Below are positions 1 through 9,653 of a stretch of DNA of 60,842 nt, piece by piece. Below the pieces are notes generated by a model. That model searched no databases. It had not been told where the DNA came from and worked only from the letters and a program-made list of their open reading frames with translations. A program made the translations under genes and the position numbers. The stretch is from Deltaproteobacteria bacterium (lineage in GTDB: Bacteria; Chloroflexota; Dehalococcoidia; Dehalococcoidales; BS750m-G39), in contig JAUVYB010000009.1 of assembly GCA_030603275.1 (NCBI GenBank), positions 1 to 60,842 of the forward strand. Direction: 5' to 3'. Numbering within the stretch: position 1 is the stretch's first letter; each line of letters opens with the position of its first letter.

Positions 1-1085
<1,085 letters not shown>

Positions 1086-1104
1086 ATATAGTCTCTCCAC
1101 CTCC

Positions 1105-2031
1105 TTAAACCCCCATCTGCTTAATCAGCGTCTTTATCCCCTCCGCCGAATCATATAATCTCTGCTTCTCCTCGGCGGAGAGCTCAAATTCCACTATCTG
1201 CTCGATGCCGCCCTTGCCCAGCTTTACCGGCACCCCGATGACGGAGTCCTTAATGCCGTACTCCCCGTCGAGGAGGGCGGCGCAGGGCAGGATTTCTTTT
1301 TTATCGAGGACTATAGATTCGGCCATGCGGGCGATGCCGGCCGATGGGGCGTAGAAAGCGCTGCCGGTTTTAAGCAAATCAACGATTTCCCGGCCTCCGT
1401 GTATGGTGCGCTCCACCAGCCTGGCGATGGTTTCTTCGGGCAGCAGCCCGGTTAGCGGCTTGCCCCTGACCGCGCTCAGCTGGGGGATAACCACCATGTT
1501 CAGGCCGTGCGCCCCCAGCACCCAGGCGGAGATGTCGGCCACCGGGACGTTAAGCTCGGCGGCGATAAAGGTGCTCAGGCGGGCGCTGTCTAAGACGCCG
1601 GACAGTCCCACCACTCGCTTGCGCGGGAACTTGCTGGCTTTGACCGCCAGGTAGGTCATGGCGTCGAGCGGGTTGGAGACCATGAGGATAATACACTCCG
1701 GCGAATATTTGACGGCATTATTAATAACGCCGGTGACGATTTCGGTGTTGGCCGCCAGCAGCTGGTCGCGGGTCATGCCCGGCTTGCGGAAGAGGCCGGC
1801 GGTAACTATCACCACCTCGGAGCCGGCGGTATCTTTATAGTCGTTGCTGCCGGTGATGGCGGTCTTGAAATTGATGACCGGCGCCGATTGCAGTATGTCC
1901 AGCGCCTTGCCCTGGGGCAACCCCTCGATGATGTCCACCAGGACGACGTCGGCGTAGCCCCGTTCGGCGATTCTCTGTGCGGAGGTGGCGCCGACATTTC
2001 CGGCGCCGATAACGCTGATTTTGCTGGGCAT
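1105..2031 (-). CDS. mdh: Malate dehydrogenase (NAD)
   Basis: Interconverts malate and oxaloacetate in the cytosol. The 308-residue protein has the Rossmann motif GAGNVGA at 10-16, D33 after beta-2 (VLVDI), which favours NAD over NADP, substrate arginines R82 and R88 (FRKPGMTRDQ) and R151, and catalytic H175 (LGAHG). The RKPGM loop marks malate rather than lactate as substrate. It is the last gene of a leftward operon, starting one base after the isocitrate dehydrogenase stop. The operon ends against an IS110 element, so its native terminator may have been displaced; none is visible. Confidence 0.95.
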   Translation of the reverse strand: MPSKISVIGAGNVGATSAQRIAERGYADVVLVDIIEGLPQGKALDILQSAPVINFKTAITGSNDYKDTAGSEVVIVTAGLFRKPGMTRDQLLAANTEIVTGVINNAVKYSPECIILMVSNPLDAMTYLAVKASKFPRKRVVGLSGVLDSARLSTFIAAELNVPVADISAWVLGAHGLNMVVIPQLSAVRGKPLTGLLPEETIARLVERTIHGGREIVDLLKTGSAFYAPSAGIARMAESIVLDKKEILPCAALLDGEYGIKDSVIGVPVKLGKGGIEQIVEFELSAEEKQRLYDSAEGIKTLIKQMGV

Positions 2032-2032
2032 T

Positions 2033-3109
2033 TTACCCCCTCATCTTTTCGATTATAGCATCGGCCACCTGCGAGGTGCCGACCACTGCGGTGCTGCCGG
2101 GCTTCATATCGTAGGTGACGTTCCTGCCCTCGGCGATCACTCCGGCGATGGCCTTCTCCAGCCTGTCGGCGGCTTCCGCCTCGCCGATATACTTTAGCAT
2201 CATCACCCCGGAAAGCATCATTGACATCGGGTTGACCTTGTTCTGCCCCTTATATTTGGGGGCGCTGCCGTGGGTGGCCTCGAATACGGCTATCTGGTCG
2301 CCCAGGTTGGCGCCGGGGGCCAAGCCTAATCCCCCCACCAGCCCGGCACAGAGGTCGGAGATAAGGTCGCCGTAGAGGTTGGGCAGCACCAGCACGCTGA
2401 ACTGCTGCGGCCTGCGCACCAGCTGCATGCACAGGTTGTCGACGATTCTGTCCTCGAACTCAATATCGGTATATTCTTTAGCCACCTCCCGGGCGGCATT
2501 CAGGAATAAGCCATCGGAGAACTTCATGATATTGGCCTTGTGGACGGCGGTGACCTTTTTTCTCTGGTTGGCGCGGGCATATTCAAAGGCGAATTTAACG
2601 ATGCGGCGGCTGGCGCTCTCGGAAATCACCTTCAGGCTGACGCCGGAGTCCTCCTTTACCTTATCGCCGGTGGCTTCGGCCACCAGCTTTATTAATTTGG
2701 CCGTCTCCGCCTTACCCTTCTCGAACTCGATTCCGGCGTAGAGGTCTTCGGTGTTCTCCCTGACCACGACGATATCGACATTCTCGAAGATAGTCGGCGC
2801 CCCGGGGTAAATCTTGCAGGGGCGCAGGCAGACGTAGAGGTCCAGTTCCTTGCGCAAAGCCACGTTGACGCTTCTGAACCCGGAGCCGACCGGGGTGGTC
2901 ACCGGCCCCTTGATGGCGACCCTGTTTTTCCTGATTGATTTCAGGGTGGCTTCGGGCAGCAACTCGCCCAGCTTCTCTCTGGCGTCGGCCCCGGCATAGG
3001 CCAGCTCCCAGTTGATGCTAACGCCGGTGGCGTCCAGCACCCGCTGGGTGGCCTGGCTGATTTCGGGCCCGACGCCGTCGCCGGGGATAAGCGTTATATT
3101 ATGAGCCAT
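2033..3109 (-). CDS. icd: Isocitrate dehydrogenase (probably NADP)
   Basis: Oxidatively decarboxylates isocitrate to 2-oxoglutarate. The 358-residue protein begins with IPGDGVGPE and carries the substrate-binding series S80, N82, R86, R96, R117 and Y124 (VVRENTEDLYAG). S-N-R spacing separates it from 3-isopropylmalate dehydrogenase. At the cofactor site it has K285-Y286 (HGSAPKYKG), the pair typical of NADP-dependent enzymes; NAD enzymes usually have Asp-Ile there. It lies between the aconitase-like genes and mdh. A 125-bp repeat-filled gap (3110-3234) separates it from the upstream gene even though all are co-oriented. Confidence 0.92.
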   Translation of the reverse strand: MAHNITLIPGDGVGPEISQATQRVLDATGVSINWELAYAGADAREKLGELLPEATLKSIRKNRVAIKGPVTTPVGSGFRSVNVALRKELDLYVCLRPCKIYPGAPTIFENVDIVVVRENTEDLYAGIEFEKGKAETAKLIKLVAEATGDKVKEDSGVSLKVISESASRRIVKFAFEYARANQRKKVTAVHKANIMKFSDGLFLNAAREVAKEYTDIEFEDRIVDNLCMQLVRRPQQFSVLVLPNLYGDLISDLCAGLVGGLGLAPGANLGDQIAVFEATHGSAPKYKGQNKVNPMSMMLSGVMMLKYIGEAEAADRLEKAIAGVIAEGRNVTYDMKPGSTAVVGTSQVADAIIEKMRG

Positions 3110-3234
3110 ATTTATTTTTTCTTACCCCACCCCCATTGTGGAGGGGTTTTCTTGTTTTCTCCCCCCTAAAAGCGAGTTGAGAGAGGTTCCAACCTCTGTG
3201 GGTGGGAGGGTGGGAAAGAAGACTCCTCTTTATA
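3110..3234. repeat. Dispersed family-1 repeat inside the TCA operon
   Basis: This spacer holds a copy of the C-rich module in the reverse orientation (gggtgggagggtgggaaa around 3200-3217), preceded by paired segments AGAGGTT and AACCTCT that can form a hairpin (about 3183-3197). Similar modules occur at 9105-9150, 16010-16050 and elsewhere. It is unusual in interrupting an otherwise tightly packed operon. Confidence 0.7.
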
Positions 3235-3729
3235 TTATAGCTTAAAATCCCCGTATTTCTGGATATAGGGCACCAGCCCGCCTCTATCCAGTATATCCAG
3301 CATAACTTTAGGCAGCCTGCCGAAGGTGAGCTTTCCCCCCCTGGTTTTATCATAGACGGTGCCCTTTGCCAGGTCCACCTCAAGCTTGTCCCCGTCGTCG
3401 ATGCCGTCGGTGTCGCAGATGAGCACCGGCAGCCCCAGGTTGATGGCGTTTCTAAAGAAGATTCGGGCCACCGATTTGGCCAGTATGGCGCTCACCCCGG
3501 CCATCTTAATCACTAGCGGGGCGTGCTCCCGGCTGGAGCCGAGGCCGAAATTACTGCCGCCGACGATAAAGTCCCCCTTATTCACCTTACCGGCAAAATC
3601 GGGGTCGGCGTCCTCCATAACATGTTTGGCCAGCTCCGGCAGGTTGCTCCTCAAGTAGGCGTAGCGCCCCGGTATTATGTGGTCGGTGGAGATGCCGTCG
3701 CCGAATTTAAAGGCTTTTCCCTTTAGCAT
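3235..3729 (-). CDS. Aconitase/isopropylmalate dehydratase-family small subunit
   Basis: Swivel-domain subunit of a two-subunit hydro-lyase that isomerises a tricarboxylic acid. The 164-residue protein has the signature GGSNFGLGSSREHAP and a normal length for LeuD. The substrate-recognition loop reads YLRS (after GRYA); methanogen homoaconitases have YLRT here, whereas isopropylmalate isomerases have a hydrophobic residue in place of the arginine. This and the neighbours icd and mdh favour citrate/isocitrate (aconitase) activity over leucine synthesis. The assignment by loop is inference; leuA and leuB are not in the window. Confidence 0.8.
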   Translation of the reverse strand: MLKGKAFKFGDGISTDHIIPGRYAYLRSNLPELAKHVMEDADPDFAGKVNKGDFIVGGSNFGLGSSREHAPLVIKMAGVSAILAKSVARIFFRNAINLGLPVLICDTDGIDDGDKLEVDLAKGTVYDKTRGGKLTFGRLPKVMLDILDRGGLVPYIQKYGDFKL

Positions 3730-3805
3730 CTATATTACTCCTGGGCAAGGCGTCTTTATTGTCGTCTCCCCATCATTTTTAAAGCCCGCTTTCCGGCCTT
3801 AAAGC

Positions 3806-5059
3806 TCAAAATACATCCCTGGGGTCGGTGATTTCTCCGGTGATAACAGTGGCCGCCGCCGTGGCCGGACTGCCCAGGTAGATAAAGGCTTCGGGGCTGC
3901 CCATCCGCCCCTTAAAGTTGCGGTTGGCGGTGGAAAGACAGGCTTCCCCGCTGGCCAGCACCCCCTGGTGCAGACCGAGGCAGGCGGCGCAGCCGGGGGG
4001 CATGATAACGGCTCCGGCCTCAACTAAGGTGCGGATGTAGCCGGCGCTGATGGCGTCCAGCATGATTTGGGGCGAAGCCGGGGCCACGATGAACCTTATC
4101 CGGGGGTGGCGTTTCTTGCCCTTTAATATCTCGGCGGCGGTGGCTATGTCCTCCAGCCGCCCGTTGGTGCAGGTGCCGATGAACACCTGGTCTATTTTAG
4201 TCCCTTTTAGCTCCCGGGCCAGGGCGGTATTATCCACCTGGTGGGGCTTGGCCACCGTTGGCTCAAGGGCGGTCAGATTGATATTAATCTGGCTTTCGTA
4301 GCCGGCGTCATTATCGGCCGCCAGTGCTTGGTAATCCTCGCCCCGCTTCTGGTGGTTCAGGTAGGCCCGGGTGACCCTGTCGGCCGGGAAAAGCCCCGCT
4401 TTAGCCCCCGCCTCCACCGCCATGTTGGCGATGGTCAGCCGGTCGGATATTTTCAGGTTCCGCAGGCCCTCCCCGCCGAACTCCAGCGCCTTGTAGGTCG
4501 CCCCGTCGGCGCCGATGGCGCCGATAAGCTGCAGCACCAGGTCTTTAGCCATCACCCCCCGCTTGAACTCCCCGGTAACTGATATTTTAATGCTCTCCGG
4601 CACCCGGAACCAGGTCTTGCCTAAGGCAAAGACGACGGCCACATCTGAGGAGCCCATACCGGTGGCGAAGGCCCCCAGTCCGCCGGCGGTGACGGTATGG
4701 GAGTCGGCCCCGACGACGACATCGCCCGGTTTGGCCAGGGATTCGGCCACCAGCTGGTGGCAGACACCGCCGCCGACATCGGAAATCAGGCAGCCCGTTT
4801 CCCGGGCGAACTGGCGCATCAGCCGGTGGTCGTTGGCCAGCTCGCGGTTGGGGCTGGGGGCGGCGTGGTCGAAAAAGATGACTGTCTTTTTGGGGTTGGC
4901 CAATCGCTCAAAATTACCGGCCTGGAACTGCCTTATCGTCAGCGGGCCGGTGGTATCCTGGGCAAAGGCCAGGTCTACCTGGGCGATAACAATATCTCCG
5001 GCGCGGGCGTCACAGCCCGATTTTAGAGAGAGAATCTTCTCAGCTAATGTCTTACCCAC
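3806..5059 (-). CDS. Aconitase/isopropylmalate dehydratase-family large subunit
   Basis: Iron-sulfur subunit partnering the small subunit 76 bp downstream. The 417-residue protein carries the three [4Fe-4S] ligands C297 (GTCTNGR), C357 and C360 (PGCAACLG) and substrate motifs DHAAPSPN and GADSHTVTAGG. It belongs to the LeuC/homoaconitase group rather than the single-chain AcnA/AcnB group. In this operon it probably converts citrate to isocitrate for the isocitrate dehydrogenase two genes on; isopropylmalate isomerase activity is the alternative. Confidence 0.85.
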   Translation of the reverse strand: MGKTLAEKILSLKSGCDARAGDIVIAQVDLAFAQDTTGPLTIRQFQAGNFERLANPKKTVIFFDHAAPSPNRELANDHRLMRQFARETGCLISDVGGGVCHQLVAESLAKPGDVVVGADSHTVTAGGLGAFATGMGSSDVAVVFALGKTWFRVPESIKISVTGEFKRGVMAKDLVLQLIGAIGADGATYKALEFGGEGLRNLKISDRLTIANMAVEAGAKAGLFPADRVTRAYLNHQKRGEDYQALAADNDAGYESQININLTALEPTVAKPHQVDNTALARELKGTKIDQVFIGTCTNGRLEDIATAAEILKGKKRHPRIRFIVAPASPQIMLDAISAGYIRTLVEAGAVIMPPGCAACLGLHQGVLASGEACLSTANRNFKGRMGSPEAFIYLGSPATAAATVITGEITDPRDVF

Positions 5060-5080
5060 TTAAGCCTTTGCTGGTAGCTC

Positions 5081-6997
5081 TTACCCGATTACCGCCATGA
5101 CGTCGTCCCGGGCCACTTTATCGCCACTGGCGAAGTTTATCGCTTTGACTTTACCCGCCGCCGGGGTGGTTATGGAGTTGGCCATCTTCATCGCTTCCAG
5201 GATAAGGATGGTATCGTCGGCATTGACCTCGTCGCCGACTTTTACCTCGTAGCGGATGATGATGCCGGGCATGGGGGCGATAATCTGGGTCTCGCCGGCT
5301 TTTTTGGCCGGCGGCGCTTTCTTCTCCTCGGCCTTTCCGGCGGCTTTAGGCGGTTCAGGTGGTTGTGGTGCTGCTGCCTTCGGTACCGCCGGCGCTGGTG
5401 CCGCCGGGGCTTGGGGCGCGGTGGTTACTTCACCTTCCACTGGCTCCACGTTAACGGTTAAAACATTGTCGCCCAGATAAACCCTGTATGTCTTAACGCC
5501 GGAGCTTTCGGCCGCCGCCTCTCTCTCGGCCAGCTTGCCCGCCTTCAGCTTGGCGATAAGCTCGTCCTCGCGCTTAACATTATCTATCGTCCTGGCTTTG
5601 GTCTCCTCGGGCGGCGCCTCCAGCCCGTACTTCCATCTCAAAAAGCGCATTCCGGTGGTGGGGTAGAGGGCGTAGATAAGCACGTCACCCATATCCTTGG
5701 CGATGTCTTTAGTCGCCTCTTTAGCCTTCTCCATCTCCGGCTCCAGCATATCGGCCGCCCGGCAGGTGATGGGTTTCTCGCCCCGCGGGTAGCCCTTGAG
5801 GGCTTTCTTCTGCACCTCGGGGTCGATTGGGGCCGGCGGCTTGCCGTAGAGGCCGTAGCAGTAGTCCTTTATCTGGTCGGAAATCATCTTGTAGCGGCCG
5901 AAGAGGACGTTCTGCACCGCCTGGATGCCGACAATCTGGCTGGTGGGGGTTACCAGTGGTGGGTAGCCCAGCTCTTTGCGTACCCGGGGCAGCTCGGCGT
6001 AGACCTCCTCGATTTTATCCAGGGCGCCGGCCTCCCGTAGCTGGGCGACCAGGTTGGTGGTCATCCCGCCCGGAATCTGGTGCATAAGCACGGCGGTATC
6101 GATGACGGACATGCGGGTGGTATCCAGGAACTCCCGGTACTTGGGGGCGATGGACTCTATATACTGCCCCAGCTTGAAAAGGTGAGGCAGGTTGAGTCCG
6201 GTGTCCCGCGGCGTCCCCTGCAGGGCAACTACTATCGGCTCCACCGGCGGCAGCGAGGTGCGCAGGCCGAAGGGAGCCAGCGCCGTGTCGATGATATCCA
6301 CCCCGGCCTCGATAGCCTTGAGACAGCTCATCAGCCCCATACCGCTGGTGTGGTGGGTATGCAGCTGCACCGGTATCTTTATCGCCTTTTTCAAGGCTGA
6401 AATCAGCCGGTAGGCATCGTCGGGGGCAATCAGGCCGGCCATGTCCTTGATGCAGAAGCTGTCGGCCCCCATCTCCTCCAGGATGCGCGCTTTATTAACG
6501 AAATAATCAATGTTGTACACCGGCCCCCCCAGCTTGGGCTCGGTCAGCGAATAGCTCAGGCAGAGCTGGGCGTGCTTGCCGCACTCCTTGACCGCCTTGA
6601 GGCTGGTGACGAAGTTACGCTCGTCGTTGACGGCGTCGAAGATGCGGAAGATGTCTATTCCCACCTCGGCGGCATGGTGTACGAAGGCGGTAACCACGTC
6701 GTCGGCGTAGTTGCGGTAGCCGACAAGGTTCTGTCCCCGCAGCAGCATCTGGAGGGGGGTATCGGGCATCAGCTTTTTCAGGATGCGGGGCCGGTCCCAG
6801 GGGTCTTCGTTGAGGAATCGGGTGGGCACGTCAAAGGTAGCCCCGCCCCACACCTCCATGGAATAAAACCCCGCCTTGTTCATCTCGGCGGCGATGGGTT
6901 CCATGTCTTCGGTGCGCATTCTCGTCGCCAGTGAGGACTGGTGTCCGTCACGGAAGGTAACATCGGTTATCTTTAATCGATTGGTTGCCTTCTCCAT
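5081..6997 (-). CDS. Biotin-dependent carboxyltransferase, 5S domain fused to biotin carrier (PycB/OadA type)
   Basis: Transfers a carboxyl group between carboxybiotin and pyruvate/oxaloacetate. The 638-residue protein has an HMGL-like carboxyltransferase barrel (about 8-280) with metal ligands D12, H213 and H215 and the carboxylated K184 (FCIKDMAG). A conserved carboxylase domain, an Ala/Pro linker (about 525-570) and a biotinyl domain with biotin on K604 (EAMKM) follow. No biotin carboxylase is adjacent. The upstream gene is a 12S-type acyl-CoA carboxyltransferase, so the pair may work as a methylmalonyl-CoA:pyruvate transcarboxylase; pyruvate carboxylase subunit B or oxaloacetate decarboxylase alpha are alternatives. 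Confidence 0.88.
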   Translation of the reverse strand: MEKATNRLKITDVTFRDGHQSSLATRMRTEDMEPIAAEMNKAGFYSMEVWGGATFDVPTRFLNEDPWDRPRILKKLMPDTPLQMLLRGQNLVGYRNYADDVVTAFVHHAAEVGIDIFRIFDAVNDERNFVTSLKAVKECGKHAQLCLSYSLTEPKLGGPVYNIDYFVNKARILEEMGADSFCIKDMAGLIAPDDAYRLISALKKAIKIPVQLHTHHTSGMGLMSCLKAIEAGVDIIDTALAPFGLRTSLPPVEPIVVALQGTPRDTGLNLPHLFKLGQYIESIAPKYREFLDTTRMSVIDTAVLMHQIPGGMTTNLVAQLREAGALDKIEEVYAELPRVRKELGYPPLVTPTSQIVGIQAVQNVLFGRYKMISDQIKDYCYGLYGKPPAPIDPEVQKKALKGYPRGEKPITCRAADMLEPEMEKAKEATKDIAKDMGDVLIYALYPTTGMRFLRWKYGLEAPPEETKARTIDNVKREDELIAKLKAGKLAEREAAAESSGVKTYRVYLGDNVLTVNVEPVEGEVTTAPQAPAAPAPAVPKAAAPQPPEPPKAAGKAEEKKAPPAKKAGETQIIAPMPGIIIRYEVKVGDEVNADDTILILEAMKMANSITTPAAGKVKAINFASGDKVARDDVMAVIG

Positions 6998-7081
6998 TGG
7001 ATTTCTTCCCCTTATTATTATTTTTTACCGGGAGCCTGAGGTGGCTTTTCCGTCAGAATATAGGCGATGACGGCGTTGATA

Positions 7082-8632
7082 TTACAGTGGAATATTGCCG
7101 TGTTTTTTCTGGAGGCGTGGTCCCGGGGGTGCCTCCAGCGTCTCCAGCGCCCTGATGAGCCTGGCGCGGGTAGCCCTCGGGTCGATGACATTATCTATAT
7201 AGCCCCGCCCCGCCGCCAGGTAGGGGTGAGCGAACTTCTCCTTGTAGTCGCTCACCAGCTGCTCTCTGGTCTCGTCGGGCTTCTCCGAATTAGCTATAGC
7301 CTGCTTAAAGAGGATATTTACCGCCCCCTCCGGCCCCATGACGGCAATCTCGGCGCTGGGCCAGGCGTAGTTGATGTCCCCCCGCAGATGTTTACTACTC
7401 ATCACGATGTAAGCCCCCCCGTAGGCCTTGCGGGTGATAACGGTGATTTTGGGCACGGTGGCCTCGGCGTAGGCGTAGATGAACTTGGCGCCGTGCCGGA
7501 TGATGCCCCCCTTCTCCTCCTTGGGCCCGGGCATAAAGCCGGGGACGTCAACGAAGCTGACCAGGGGGATGTTAAAGGCGTCGCAGAAGCGGACGAAGCG
7601 GGCCCCCTTGACCGAGGCGTTTATATCGATAATCCCGGCCATGTGGGCCGGCTGCTGGGCGACTATACCCACCGCCCTGCCGTCCAGTCGGGCAAAACCG
7701 ACGATTAAATTAGGGGCGAAGTCCTGGTGCACCTCCATAAAGTCGCCGTTGTCGGCCACGCTGGTAATTATCCGCTTCATGTCGTAGACCTTGCCCGAAT
7801 CCTCCGGTATGACGTCGAGCAGGCTTTCATCAGTCCGATTGGGGTCGTCGCCCGGTTTTATTCGGGGCGGGTCGTCGCGGAAGCTCTGGGGGAGGTAGCC
7901 CAACAGGCGGCGCACCTTCTCCAGGCACTCCTGTTCGCTGTCGGTGACGAAGTGGGCTACCCCGCTCTTCTCGGAGTGGACTTTAGCCCCGCCCAGCTCC
8001 TCGTGGCTGACGTCTATACTTATCACCGCCTTGACCACGTCGGGGCCGGTGATGTACATCCGGCTTATCCCCTCCACCATAAAGACGAAATCGGTTATGG
8101 CCGGCGAGTAAACAGCGCCCCCCGCCGACGGCCCCATCACCACCGATATCTGGGGGATGACGCCGGAGCATAATGTGTTGCGCAATAGTATGTCGCCGAC
8201 GCCGCCCAGGCTACCCACACCTTCCTGGATGCGGGCGCCGCCGGAGTCCCAGATGGCGATGACCGGCGCTCCCTTTTTAACGGCTAAATCAATAACCTTG
8301 CAGGCTTTCCGGGCTGATACCTCGGAGATAGTCCCGCCGAGGACGGTGAAGTCCTGGGAATAAATAAAGACCAGCCGGCCGTCAATCTTCCCTGAACCGG
8401 CGACCACGGAATCGCCCAGGTATTTTTGGTCGGCCAGACCGAACTCGGTAGCCTGGTGGGTGACGAAGGGGTCAAGCTCCTCAAAGCTGCCCTTGTCCAG
8501 CAGCAGGTCGATTCTCTCTCTAGCGGTCAGCTTGCCTTTGGCATGCTGCTGCTCGATGCGCCTGGCTCCGCCCCCCGCCCGGGCTTGCTTTTCCATCTTG
8601 GCTAGTTTGGCCAGTTTATCTTTCATGGTCAT
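7082..8632 (-). CDS. Acyl-CoA carboxyltransferase subunit (MmdA/PccB, 12S type)
   Basis: Carries carboxyl groups between carboxybiotin and an acyl-CoA such as propionyl-CoA. The 516-residue protein spans both crotonase-like halves of the family: N-terminal half with RERIDLLLD, SGGARIQEG and GPSAGGAVYSP, C-terminal half with DVPGFMPG, RHGAKFIYAYAEATVPK, RKAYGGAYIVM and NYAWPSAEIAVMGPEGA. The last motif matches the propionyl/methylmalonyl-CoA group. It is the first gene of the leftward operon; the biotin carrier is supplied by the next gene, 84 bp away. A second, divergent paralog lies at 54361-55932. The ATG at 8626 (MKDKLAK) is an alternative start. Confidence 0.92.
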   Translation of the reverse strand: MTMKDKLAKLAKMEKQARAGGGARRIEQQHAKGKLTARERIDLLLDKGSFEELDPFVTHQATEFGLADQKYLGDSVVAGSGKIDGRLVFIYSQDFTVLGGTISEVSARKACKVIDLAVKKGAPVIAIWDSGGARIQEGVGSLGGVGDILLRNTLCSGVIPQISVVMGPSAGGAVYSPAITDFVFMVEGISRMYITGPDVVKAVISIDVSHEELGGAKVHSEKSGVAHFVTDSEQECLEKVRRLLGYLPQSFRDDPPRIKPGDDPNRTDESLLDVIPEDSGKVYDMKRIITSVADNGDFMEVHQDFAPNLIVGFARLDGRAVGIVAQQPAHMAGIIDINASVKGARFVRFCDAFNIPLVSFVDVPGFMPGPKEEKGGIIRHGAKFIYAYAEATVPKITVITRKAYGGAYIVMSSKHLRGDINYAWPSAEIAVMGPEGAVNILFKQAIANSEKPDETREQLVSDYKEKFAHPYLAAGRGYIDNVIDPRATRARLIRALETLEAPPGPRLQKKHGNIPL

Positions 8633-8668
8633 ACCAGATTTGAATCAAAGTGCGTATACATGTCAGCA

Positions 8669-8698
8669 ATCTTATCACAGTGAGAGTGTTTTGGGCAA
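8669..8698 (-). promoter_or_regulatory. Candidate promoter of the carbon operon
   Basis: On the minus strand TTGCCC (8698-8693) and TAAGAT (8674-8669) are separated by 18 bp, 37 bp ahead of the first start codon at 8632. It is a moderate match to the housekeeping consensus. Confidence 0.4.
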
Positions 8699-8704
8699 GT
8701 TTCA

Positions 8705-9190
8705 AGAGTAATTTTAGCTCTTTGCCCCACCCCCGTATTATATCTTTTCCCGCTCACCACCCTTTAGGGAAGCGGGCTAAAGCCCTTTTTACCCCACCCC
8801 CCTCTTTTTGAGTTTCGTTATATTTCCCACCCACCCGCCCAAAAAGGCTTCGCCTCTTTTCATCTCTTTAACCCTACCCTCTTCCTTTGAAAAAGCAACT
8901 AACCTGGCGGGGTGTTTAAGAGGGGCGCCAGCCCCTCTTCAGAACAAACCCTCCCCCTCCCTTGCAAGGGAGGGGGATTAAAAGCGGGTCCCCGGGAAAA
9001 TCGAAGATTTTTCTGGGTGCTTTAAGGGGGTGGGTTGGTAAGCAAATATCTAAGCGGGTGATACTCCGCCTTAAAAACTCTCTTGCCCCCACCCCCCTAA
9101 GGAGAAATTGATGGAAGTATTACTTCTGTAGGGTGGGAGGGTGGGAAGAAAGACACAAGTTTAAAAGGGGTGGGGGTAGACTCTCTTAAG
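8705..9190. repeat. Cluster of family-1 dispersed repeats (no gene)
   Basis: The 8633-9215 spacer has no credible gene. It is built of repeated C-rich and hairpin modules: ATTTCCCACCCACCCGCCC near 8820-8840, GAGGGGCGCCAGCCCCTC near 8923-8940, CCCTCCCTTGCAAGGGAGGG near 8953-8972 and, inverted, gtagggtgggagggtgggaa near 9130. At least four modules in both orientations are present. The first two palindromes can fold as strong stem-loops. Confidence 0.75.
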
Positions 9191-9215
9191 CGTCAAGTCT
9201 TGTTATTTTGTTTCA

Positions 9216-9638
9216 TTATGAGGTAATCTTATGCCTGGTTATACCTGGCTCAGCAGGTATTATTGGGGGAGCAGGCTCAGGCTCACAATAAATACTGATG
9301 AGCGAAATCTCGTTTGTCTCCTCTGTATATGTCCATGTAGTCGAGCCATAAAGGTCTTCGCCGTGATATCTGACTACAACCGCTCCTTGAATTCTCCATC
9401 GACCGTTGCCTTCATAATTAGCAGCCCACTGTCCCACCGGATTCATATGTTCATACTTACCCTGCTGTTCGTCTTCCGTTAAATAGGAGTTGGTGTAGGG
9501 TACGCCATAAATTTGGATTGCCGAAATGACCTGTTCGCTAGTTAAGGTAGGGCGGTCAGTCGAAGCACAACCTATGAGCGAAACAACGACTAAAGCAACA
9601 AGACCAATAAGCAAGAACCGTTTGGCTTTGTTTTTCAT
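9216..9638 (-). CDS. Putative lipoprotein, unknown function
   Basis: A 140-residue protein starting MKNKAKRFL, with a hydrophobic segment and lipobox SLIGC placing the lipidated cysteine at C24; it should be anchored on the outer face of the membrane. The rest is a small mixed domain with GRWRIQGAVVVRY and a Pro-rich end (PEPAPPIIPAEPG). The ATG at 9638 is chosen because a GGGGGGAG ribosome site precedes it; the upstream TTG at 9650 lies inside that site. It follows the nitroreductase-like lipoprotein by 15 bp and is probably co-transcribed. I do not recognise a family. Confidence 0.7.
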   Translation of the reverse strand: MKNKAKRFLLIGLVALVVVSLIGCASTDRPTLTSEQVISAIQIYGVPYTNSYLTEDEQQGKYEHMNPVGQWAANYEGNGRWRIQGAVVVRYHGEDLYGSTTWTYTEETNEISLISIYCEPEPAPPIIPAEPGITRHKITS

Positions 9639-9653
9639 TTCTCCCCCCAAAAT

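Noticed and set aside
3235-5059. Firm leuC/leuD assignment
   Set aside because: Family membership is clear, but the specificity loop and the operon partners favour aconitase-type activity, so no leu symbol was given.
9216-9482. Plus-strand frame at 9231-9482 over the lipoprotein gene
   Set aside because: The minus-strand gene has a lipobox, a ribosome site and an operon partner; the plus frame has none of these.
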